From Nymphalis io (Eukaryota; Arthropoda; Insecta; Lepidoptera; Nymphalidae), in NCBI RefSeq assembly GCF_905147045.1, contig NC_065889.1:7011001-7075000 (forward strand): 64,000 bases of DNA. The letters are read 5' to 3'. The notes under the pieces were generated by a model. It had not been told where the DNA came from and searched no databases. It saw only the letters and a list, made by a program, of their open reading frames with translations. Below are positions 46,534-58,500 of this stretch, piece after piece. A program made the translations under genes and the position numbers. Numbering within the stretch: position 1 is the stretch's first letter; the number at the start of each line of letters is the position of its first letter.

Positions 46534-49500
46534 TACAACATGTTTATATCTCATACTTTTGAGCTGATGTACTGGGAAGCTATAAAAATTTAGCAGCCCA
46601 TAATGTCTTCGTTTGTGGCTTCACGAAGCTATAATGTACACAACGGCCACTTCTCAGTAACCACACATTCTGTATGGGTTAAATCTAGCGAAGAGGTTCT
46701 GTGTCGTGGCACATAGCTATAATCGGACGACCCTACTAAACGTGCATAAAGTTGGTTTGGGATGTAATGTTTTATATACAGTATTATGACTCGGCTCTGT
46801 CCTTGAAATAAGTACCTACAGCCCGTGACGTTAACACGCGATGCGTCATTCGCTACTGTGGTTAAAGTTGCCAACCGTATACTTTATAATAAGGTATCCT
46901 ATTTTAATTTTGGTAAATATACTTTACATTTTTGCATAAAAATAAAGTATGTGAATTCCAATCTTTATTGTGATGCGTAAAGTGAAAAATTTATATATAT
47001 AATCCATACATACATATAATAAATCTGTAACTAATTGCTGTCTGTACATAGAAGATATTTGAGTAAAACTATTACCGGGGGCCTTTATCAACGTAATATA
47101 ACCCAAAACAATGATTGTTAGAATTTTTGTCTGTTTGGCTGTGCGTTTGTGCACGCTAATCTTCTCTAGAGGGCTTAACGGATTTGAGTTGTTTCACTAA
47201 TGCATTGTAACTAACTAACTAACTTTGGTTAAAATTTAGTGTTTGTTTTATTTAAGGTTGACTATAACCTTATGTATAGTAATCAAATTTGTTCTAAGAT
47301 AATGCATTATTTGAAAAGTCGTTTTTATAAAATATTAATTCTTATGACAGATATCGAGATAAGACCATAGACAGTTTTTAGTACTACTCATACGTATTTA
47401 TTTCCTGTTTGTAAATAACTTTATAAGTTAAAGTTTATAGGTTAGGTAGGTATTTCGTTTCATTGGCGGCAATATATATTTTTATCATGGTTTTGTTAAA
47501 TTTATACTTCGTATTTCGGTCGGTCGCGTGTTAGTTTGACAAGTGATTAAATATATACAAATAAAAATTAAAAACAGTTACTGTACAAATCGTGACCGCG
47601 TGTAATGTTGGCAAGAATGCTAGCAGCATTTCCCCTTTAAATCGCAACATCGATTCTCTGGGCAAAAAATGAACCACTTAGTTGATAATAAGCAATTATT
47701 TAAAAAAACAGATTTATGTTTTAGTTTTAAAAGGACACAATTTCCTGTAAATTTCCGTTTGCAATCACAATAAATAAAGCACATTTTTTAAAAATAATTT
47801 AAAAAAAAATTAAAGCATAGGGAAAGACATTCAAGTATGTCGGAATAGATTTAAGTTATTTTTTTCTTATGTAAGATTCCAATCCAATTCCAAAACCGAA
47901 TAAATACTAATATCCCACGGAAATAAAACTAAAAATGTTGTTTATACTGAAATATTATAAGTATGCTCTTAGTGATTTTTTTAAGTTATACGTGGGTGAA
48001 ACCGGCGAGCACCGCTAGTTACTGAATACATACATACTTCGAGGAACAAGACATCTACAAAGTTTATAAAAAATGAGTTGCTTGTTTGTTTAAAAATAAA
48101 TTGGGAATGCAAAGATAATGATAAACTGTTAGTGTGTACTAGAAGCACACAAAAATATGTCTCCAAGTGAAGAAATAAATAAATAAAAAAAGGCAAAATA
48201 TCAATACAGCTTTATTTTCAGCTAAAGAAGGTTTCATTTCAAATATTTTTGAAAAATACCTTTTTTTCTTCCAAATGCATATTTTTTCCCTACTTTAAAA
48301 TGTGATACGCAAAAAACACGCGTTCCGACCGTTTGTATGAAGACAGAATACTGCACATATTTATATTATGCGAACGTTCTTGACTTCTAAAGCGATGCGC
48401 CTGTTAACGATTGTGAACGATTCAATATGCGTAACAATTTCGTACCTGTACTTACGGTACAAAATTGTATGTACTTTAAGAGGTGTAAGAGATATGTGGT
48501 GCAAAGATATCGTAACCAACCCGTTTAATTGGAAAAGAGAATCGTGCGTACTAAATTGTAGCGGCATTAGAACTAAAAAAATCATTTCGAAAGAAAAAAA
48601 TTTGTTGGTAAATAAATTAGTTGTTTGCAGTATTTTCCCTGCATTTGAAATAAATCAAAGGATTCAGCGGTACAAGAGAAGTAGCCTTTGTACCACCGAG
48701 CACATCGTTTGTACGTTAGTACCGCTGACTACTACGGCACAATCCGGTACAAACCTATTACAATCAAAGGGAAACTATAAAAAATAATTATTGTATAACT
48801 AATAACTATTGTCAAATAATAGATATGATAACCTGATAGATTTATAGTTTGACTTACATGAGAATATTACATTCAATAATGTCACTTTTGAATTTAAAAA
48901 CATGCTCACCTTATATCCCACAAATTCACCAAGAAAATAAACAAAGGAACAATAGGGCATGTACATGTTAAGAAGGTGGCCATTGCGAATTGCATTGCTG
49001 AAACAAGTTTTTGAAATAAAAATTTTTGTAGGCACGTTTTTGGTAGGAGAATCACCGAAATGGTAACTTTAACAGTGTATGTATAGCGTATGAATATGAC
49101 ATGTTGTGCTAAACCAGCAGTGGAAACATACATATGTATATCTTGTAATTGTAGCGTCGACTGCTTCGTTGGTTTGCTGGTAAGTTAAATATAAGACCGC
49201 AGACCTGGACGTCCTGGGTTCAAATCCCAGGTCGGGCCAATAAAAGTTATTGGCTTTTTCTATTGAAAATTCTCAGTAAAAGTTCGGAGTCTAGAAGTTG
49301 GAAGTGTGTACACTCCCGTGCCTCGGAAAGCACGTAAGGCCGTCGGCTCTGCGCCTGAACTCTTTCCGGTCGTGTCGAATTAACTCCATCGGATTATGAC
49401 AGTTATAGAGACAGTTATGAGCAGTTATATAGAGAGTGCACCTGTGTCTGAGTGTTTGCGTGGTTGCTGCGCAGTTAGCAAATCTCTCTTGAGATGGGCC

Positions 49501-52500
49501 GCCGTGGCCGAAATCGATTCGGAGGACATTATTTATTAAAGTGCCAACGGATGTGAGAACGAATCTAATGTGAATAATTTTAATATAAAAAATATGAACT
49601 TGTAATTCATTTAAAGCTTAAATTACTGTTATTTCATAGTTTTATGGTCTTCACTTCTGTTGGCAGTCTTCATGACAGCCTGTGTTTTTATTTAATGTAA
49701 TACTGATGTGCTGTCCCCTAGTACTTCCTTAATTACTTTAAAATTATTATTTAAGAAATGCAAGTATGTCGTTACATCATTTACCTATCGCATTATAACC
49801 GTTATGTATAAACATTTCAGTAAGATTTGGCAATCTGTATTCTCTTTCCCAGCATGGTATATTACTATCAAAGACACATAATTGGTCGTAGTCTGTCATT
49901 TTACTGCAACAAATTATAGCAACTATTATTGTATATTATTGTTCCCTCATTGCTCGAAATTCGACCGTTATTTACGTCTAATAAAAATGAGACATGACAT
50001 TCATAGAAGTCTAAACGATATATACCAAACATTTTTTATCTATGTTGTTTTTATAAAGTTATTTGAAAAATACAATAATAGCAAAATAAATAAAAAGCAA
50101 AAATTGAGATTTAAAGGAACATCGAATATAACGGTAACTGATAAAGTTCATAGATTTGCTAACCTAATGGATTGCCGCGCGAACCAATTCAAATACAATA
50201 CAACACGGTCGAACGAGACGAACCACTTTCAGTCGGTTTTTAGGAACGCGGCAAATTAACTGGAAAGGCGCACGCTCGCGCAGTTGGGACGATTGTATCG
50301 CTATACTTAATTTAAAAATGACCAATTTGCCTTTCACGAAGATAGTATGCGTACTTACTCATAGTTATCGACTTCGCGCGGCAACTACCGCAAGAAGCCT
50401 TAACTGTAACATGATTGCCTTAAAAAGTATTTATTTATTTTTGGTGAGGATTGCTAAATAACTCACTAATATAAAATAGTAGGAATTTTAAAAATGACTT
50501 GATCCAGAACAATTATGACCGCCACAGTCACACATATATCATCGAGGGAATTTCCGAGACCATTGTTCATCAATCCAAAGCCTTCTAGCGTATACCAATT
50601 ACTCTTATCTACAGGATGCTTGTACATAATTTCCTGCAAAGAAAATTTTTATACAAATACTAGCTAATCCTCGCGGTTTCGCATGGGTAGATAACAAGAA
50701 AAATGCATATTGGATAAGATTTGCGTAAAATTTTTAGTGAGCGTCTATGTCAGGGAAGGAGTAACTGTGACAATTTTCAAGTCAATCGGTCGAATAGCTT
50801 AGAAGATCTTGTGATGATTGGTATTTCGATTATATACATATATAGAAAAAATAATATGCATTTTTTTCTATTGTATAATTAAGAGCTTTGTATCTTTTTA
50901 GGTTATTAATAAATTTTAATAAATTATTAAAAAAAATTAATATTAAAAATTAATAAATTAAATCACAAGAATTGAAGTTATATCATAGAATTCATAGAAA
51001 CTTAAAATGATTACAAAACAAATTTTATTTACTATAAAAAGGTGCACTTACTTCAAGTACCAAATAGCAAAATAGTAACATAAAGGTAGACGGGAAACCA
51101 AATCCATACATCCTAATAGCAAGAGATCTTTCGTATGATGCGTATGTTTTGTAATTTTCAAGTTCCGTTAGAATGTATGATAAAATCATGCTAACCTTAA
51201 AAAAAACAGTGAATTTTACAACAGACAAACAACAGCCAACGGGTGTCGATGTATGGTATAAAAATTTCAGTACTTTTTTTTGGTAAAAACTTTGTTTTCA
51301 AACAGGTCTTACTGAATCCTATTTTTTTACAGCATAGATAGGTGTACGTACATATGGGCCACTTGATGGTTAATGGTCACTAACTCCATAGACATCGGCA
51401 TTATAAGAAATGTTAACCATCACCAATGCGCCGCCAACCTTGGGAACTAAGATGTTATGTCCCTTGTGTCGGTAATTACATTGGCTCACTCACCTTTCAA
51501 ACCTAAATACAACAATACCAAGTACTGCTGTTTTGCGGTAGAATATCTGATGAATTAGTACCTAATCAGACGAGCTTTGTTTGACAACGTCCTACCACCA
51601 GTGAAATAATATGATACTAAAGAAAATTAATATGATACTTACGATTATAGATTTCTGATCGTATACAAAATGCGAACAATGTAAATAAAATGGGTCACAT
51701 TATATCTTGACCGACAGTATTAAACGCTACCGCTCCGCGCGGATTTTACCTACGTGTGACGTAGGCCCATGTAACGCTGGCGGAACTACCCCCGTGGGCG
51801 GTAGCGTAATGTTAAGTATCCTATAATATTCTTCGAATATGCTCTCAAATGCTCATCAAAATTATATTTTTAAATTTACACATTCATATAGGAGAGATGT
51901 TACTTAATTATTTTAAATTCACAAGTGCTTAATATATGTACTGTAGATGATATAGCAATATTCCTCTTACAGTTTGCAGTTTCGCGCTAGATGTATTATA
52001 TATTATTTTAGTGTGTACAAAATTATATTAAAATGACTTACTATCTTGAATAAAAACACGATGGTGGTGTGCATAAATGCTGCCATTGCTATGTATTTAT
52101 GTTCATCTTCCTTCCAGGTATCTATGCACCAGGGGTATGGACATTTCCTGTGACGATACCAGTTCTTGAAATAACAGAACTTTATCGATATAACAAGAAG
52201 AAAATATAACTGAAATACCATCATTTTATTAAAAGTAATGAACTAACTTGTAAAACTTTAATTTTAATAATTATATTGTGGACCGATTAAGCACAACATT
52301 CGTCAGATTGATATGAAAACTTTTAATATAATTGGATATACATACACTGTCGGCTTTATCATTGAGAAAATATTATAAAAGTACACAATAATGAAAAAAT
52401 TTGCTCACTTGCATACAACATAAGGAAATTATCTTAAAAAATATTCGCTTGCTTATTTTTGGTTTCTCTTTTATTGAACAAAAAACATGAAAAATAATCA

Positions 52501-55500
52501 GACCATAATCGGACCCTCGTCAGCAACGGAGTTCTTTTTAATATTTTTTCAACTCAAAACGTGTTTTAAAATGTAGATTTTTACTATTTATTATATTTAA
52601 GATAGTTTTCTTTAAAATTTCAAACATTTGAATTAATCTAAGAAAAAATTATAAAATTATGTATTATAATATAATATTAATCTTCAAGAACAAAATTGCT
52701 TATTTATTGTTTAGTACCAACTGTTTTATTATCTTGTTTATTTATTTAGTCTCTTGGAATTTTGCTAGTTGTAGTTGTATAGATTGCCTTATGTGTATCG
52801 ATTTATTGTGCATATAAAATTCAATATACAAAAAAAAATGTGAAAGGCATATGTTCAAACTTAAAAAAAAATTAAAATAAGAGGAAAGGAAGAATTCATG
52901 GATAAATGTATAATGTTTTTGAAGTTTTATAAAATTTATTTATATCGTTATATTTCTGGTGGCAATAATGGCTTACTTAATAATGCGTTGCTTAATAATG
53001 GGCACTATCTTTCTTAATATCTATATATCGTATTTTTTAATTATACATTTGCCGGACTGCAGAGCGTGATATGCTATTTATTCTAAATCAGTGATTAAAT
53101 ACGATATGTAAAATCGGTTGTTATAATTAGTCTAGATTTTTATACTCTTGCTCGTATCGTATGCAGCCAGTAGTAGGTGGCAGGCAGGTAGGCCAATTAA
53201 TTTCTTGCTCAGACAAAAATCACTCATAGCTTGTTTGATTATTCATTTCATTATCGTTATTCTAAATTTAAAATGAATTTCATCATTTTAAATTAGCAAG
53301 TTTTACGCTTCTCCGTAATTTTTTTTTTAGTTAATTCATACAAATAGGCCACAACGGATTTTAAACTGCTGTTTAAAATATAGTATTTTATTTTTTCCAT
53401 TCAAATTGGTCAGCACTGTAGTTCAATCTACAAAGTCTAAAAAGTGCATTCGCACATTTTACGTAAAAGTTGCTTTGGAATTTTTACTTTTTATAAATAA
53501 CTAAGTTCATAATTTCAGTCTTTTAGTTTCTCAGAATACGAACGCCAAAGCTAACCGCGTTTAATGAAAAATGATGGTTGAAATATAATAGCGCTCTTAA
53601 GGTTCCAAGCGTCAAATGACGTCAGCGTAAAATTTGTTTTTGCTATTATTAAGTACGTTTGAGGGTGAGATCGGTGAGAGGTCACATGTTATCGTGACAT
53701 AAATACTTACGCATTAAAGAAGTTATTTAATATGATAAAAACAACAGCTTCTATTCTTAGTAATATAGAGTTATACGTATAACACTATTTAATTTAATTG
53801 AAATTGCACGTACCAATGCACTGAATATTGCCATAGTAAAAAATATTGAAAGCCCCCTTAGAATAATGAAAATTATACTTTTGTCGGATATTCTTGTGAA
53901 AGGTAGAACCTCCGGTCTGAAAAATGGTTTGACATTTTTAGTTTAAACACGTGATACGAGAGTCTAAGATCTTGAAAATGGCGAAATTAGGGTTTTATTC
54001 CACTTTGTTATATTTGGACCATAATAAGGATTGTGCTTTTATTAATAGTAAGACTTACTAACAACAAACAAATACATACAATTCAACAATACTATACTAT
54101 AGTATTGTTATTACTTATATAATATTATTATAGTACTATAATATTGTTAGTAGGTATTGTTGATAGGCGGAGATCCCATCCGCTCATAATATGTTACTGT
54201 TAAACAGCTATATATATATATAGGTACATAGTGTTGTTGCGTTCCGGTGAGTGAGGCAGTGTAGCTATAAGCACAAGTGACATGAGAACTTAATTTCCAT
54301 GGTTAGTGGCGCATTTGCGATTCAAGGAACCGTTAATATATTTTACATCAATGCCAATGTCTAAGGGTTGTGGGGACTTCTTACCATCAATTGACGAGAG
54401 TGGTTTGTTTCCATTCAGACGGGGCTGTACAAAGCCCTAACACCATTATAAACATTCACAGGTCGCTAACCCTATGTTTACTTGGTCTAATCTCATGATG
54501 TATTTCATTATGAGACATGAGGCTATTTTCAAAATCTTGAATTAGGCACACTGTTTTCTTCACCCAGTTAATACGTTTTCGTTCTTCGATCCAATCAAAT
54601 ATATACTCGATCTTGCACGTGACTTACCGGCGTATTTTTTTTATTAATTTTGCATTCATTTCCCACATCCACATAAGGTACATTTCTTTTCTTTTCCAAA
54701 ATATTACAAAGATAATGCCTTAAAAATATGATAATTAGAAATATTGTATTGTATTCAGAAAACCATTCGGTTATAGTAGTGTAGTGGTTATGTATTTAGT
54801 ACTACAATTTAAAAGACAAAATAATTACATATAATTTATTTAAAGTTTAAATATTCAACCAACTTCTGTTTCTTCATTATTAGTTAATAATAATAATGTT
54901 ATACTAGTCATTAGTAGCTTTATATACATTTTATCGCATTTTTATTAATTCAACTTAATAAGTATTATTGAAAAACTTATACAAAGATAAAATTCAATAT
55001 GTATTCAAAATCAACGAAGTACGAATTCATCTCAATCAAGCGATTTATTTTAAGTAGCGCCTCTTTCTTGCGACAAATAACAGTTCTATAAAGCCGTATC
55101 AAACAACAATTTGCTAATAAGATTAATTGAAAAATAAAAACAAAAATTATATTCACCCGTAAGGCAGACAAAAAACGCATAAAATCGCATGCCTTCGGTA
55201 TCAATTTTCGAAATAAACTTTAATTCTGTACAATACTGTGTATGTGGAATAAAAGGACAGATAGTAAGGTTTCTACACTCATTGCAAATTCTATAATTCA
55301 AATTTGGCAGAACGAGTGTATGATATTGCTTTTTCAACGGCATTTTACAAATATATCTCCTGAAATTGTGGGATAGAAGATATTAGCGTGTTCCTGCTCA
55401 TTTAGTACTTACAGATATTCTTTTAGTCTAGGTTTTTACTTATATTGTATTTTTTTGTGATTACATCGATTATTTCATCGGGTCCTTAAAAGCTTAGTGA

Positions 55501-58500
55501 AAATGAACCGTAACTTGCTACAAGACCATGAAGTCAGTCGAAATCATAAACATTCACTACATTATAATTGATTTGTTTGTCGCAGTATGTTGTATATTTA
55601 TTTACTTAAAAATCAAAGTTATTTTATCTATTTAGTATATAAAGGTGTCCCATCTACTATTATGTACATTTTACGTACCTACACATTTGTGTGTCTATGA
55701 CTAGTAAAGCAATAATTTCGAATAAATCATTTCTGATAATTATGTACTTAAATTACTATCTCAGAACAAGGTATGTTCTGTATATGTTTTAGATAATCAG
55801 TAGAGGATCTATGGTAATAATAAAAATAATAATGTCCTCCAGACCAATTTCGGCCACGGCGTAGTTGGCCAATCTCAAGAGAGATTAGGCAACTACGCAG
55901 GAGATATTATAGGGCACAAATGTGTGCGCAAACACAGGTGCACACTCTATTCCCTAACTCTCATAATCCGATGGAACGGCATTCCGACACGACCGGAAAG
56001 AGTTCAGGAGCAGGACCAACAGCTTTACGTGCTTTCCGAGACACGGGAGTGTACACACTTTCAACTTCCAGACTCCGGGCTCCTACTGAGATTTTTCTGA
56101 CAAAAACCCAATAACTTTTTATTGGCCCGACCTGGGAATTGAACCCAGGACCTCCGGGTCTGGCTTACATCAAGCCACTAGACCAACATGGATCTATGGT
56201 ACGTATATATGGTAACTATATGGATTTTCATTTTTGCAAGCATATTGAAACTATTGTTTCTAATAAATAATTATGATCAGCGCTGCATGAAAACATGGTA
56301 AGATAAGTACATGTATGAGATAAAACGTTAGATTTACGTTCCAAATACAGGGCTTTGATCTTATTTAAAAAAAGAAAAGGATTTTGAGGATAATTTAACT
56401 TACGTGAGTTCATCAAATTCAGGCGTTCCAGTATACTGATCATATGTAATCCATGCACCAACCACACTTATAATTGCTAGCATTATGTTGAAAAACTCGT
56501 AGTAACCAAAGTAGAAGGCAATCTTACGATAGGAAACTTATGAAATACTTTATAGTAAGTATAGTAATGGGTAGTAAGTAATGGGCTATTAATATCCCAC
56601 TGCTAGGATAGCTCTACTCTCTGTTTGAGGAGGTTAGGCGCTTATTCCACTAAGCTGCTCCAATGTGGATTGGTGGTTTACACATGCAGGATTCCTCATG
56701 CTATTTTCCTTCACCGCTGAGCAGGAAGAAAATTATAAAGACCAATTAAGCTCATTGAAATACAGTGGTGATTGTCCACGTTTGAACAAAACTTCGGTTA
56801 AAATTAAGGCGTTCTAACCACTGGGCCGTCTTGAATACGTCTATATTAAAATGGTTTTTATTGTTTTCAATATCATGTAAACTTACTCTTTCACCAAAAT
56901 ACTCTCTTATCATATGAATGGGTTGCATCTTCCATATATTATTAACGCCAACCCAATTATAAAAAAGCGCCTACAAATTATTTTACGATAAAGTTAATTT
57001 AACGTTAAAAGCTGTTAATATTTTTGGAATAGGATTATCGTTTCAGTTACTCCAAATATCGATCGGTCAATATTTATATGATCTCGAATATATAATATAT
57101 ATTTTATACACCAGTATATATTATTTTTCGTAAATATATTTGTATATATAGTATGAAATGTGAAAGGAAATCTAACAGATTCGTTAATGTTTTTAACGAT
57201 AATTTACGACGAATTCAATTAAATCAATATCAAGTCATCCATTTGAATTATATTCTTCAAAAAAAAAACTTTAGAAGTCGCCCATATGATAATTTTATGA
57301 TTCATAAATAGCTATTTGTAAATAGAAAGATTATATCAATATTATTTCAAACAGGTACTTGTCTTGCATTAATATATTCGGTCGTTTCTTGCCTCGGTAC
57401 AATAAAGTATGGCCCATCGTGTAACGCAAACGCATCAAATATTATATTTGAACTTATTAATCTGCAATTGATTAGCTTAATTATTTTTCTATTATAAAAT
57501 TCTAAATATTCTATTATAATTTAAGATTAAGCATCTTAAAATTCAAAATGAAATACAGTAACAGTAACAGTAACAGCCTGTTAATGTCCCACTGCTGGGC
57601 TAAGGCCTCCTCTCCCTTTTGAGGAGAAGGTTTGGAGCTTATTCCACCACGCTGCTCCAATGCGGGTTGGTAGAATTCACATGTGGCAGAATTTCAATGA
57701 AATTAGACACATGCAGGTTTCCTCACGATGTTTTCCTTCACCGTTAAGCACGAGATGAATTATAAACACAAATTAAGCACATGAAAATTCAGTGGTGCTT
57801 GCCCGGGTTTGAACCCACGATCATCGGTTAAGATTCACGCGTTCTTACGACTAGGCCATCTCGGCTTTTTTTTAAAATGAAATAATTATAAATAAATACA
57901 CAACATTTCATTTGGTAATTACGTAAAGACCTACTTATTGATTCCATAGTGATTTTCAAATTGTTCAAAAGGTAACTGTTGAAGAATTTTATATACGATC
58001 ATGCTCCTCTCTAAAGTTGAGTAGTTAACAGGACCGGGATATTGATTTCTGATGAATTAAATTATAGAAGTCAATTATATTAGCTAAACAATAGCGCAAT
58101 GGTTTACGGGCCGTCTAGCGATGTAAAAGTTACAGGTTCGATGCTAAACCCTTGGTCTATAGTCAACATCAGTCCTAGCACTTCATCGTATGACCCCATA
58201 CATAGGAATAATAGAAATTCTTAAAAATTTGTTTTATATATTTTTAAATATTGTTGTTATTAACCTGACTTTGCTTTGAAACGAGATTAATGTATTATAA
58301 ATATCAGGAATGTACTTTTAAAAATGAGCTTCGTTCCATAAATACTTGCAGTAAAACAACAGAAAAAAAATAATAAATACAAATCTTCTAGGACAAACAA
58401 ACTATTTAGGCAACTTTTGTGAGCATAATTTACTGAACTATTGTTGGGTAAATAAATAATACACATTATTATTAATACTTGGTCGGATAGGTACCACCTA

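Noticed and set aside
46629..46874. Minus-strand 81-codon ORF
   Set aside because: No domain and no splice context. It may be part of an interspersed repeat I cannot classify, but there is no second copy in the window to show it.
48361..48787. Overlapping plus (139 codons) and minus (74 codons) open frames in intron O-P of copy 2
   Set aside because: No recognisable domain, no splice support and opposite-strand overlap, so chance open frames are likely.
49165..49240. tRNA gene call
   Set aside because: The tRNA-like sequence is the head of SINE family B (other heads at 4640, 43545 and 56120), without a proper acceptor stem.
57790..57867. tRNA gene call on the minus strand
   Set aside because: This is the tRNA-derived head of SINE family C, identical in layout to the copy at 6600-6705.
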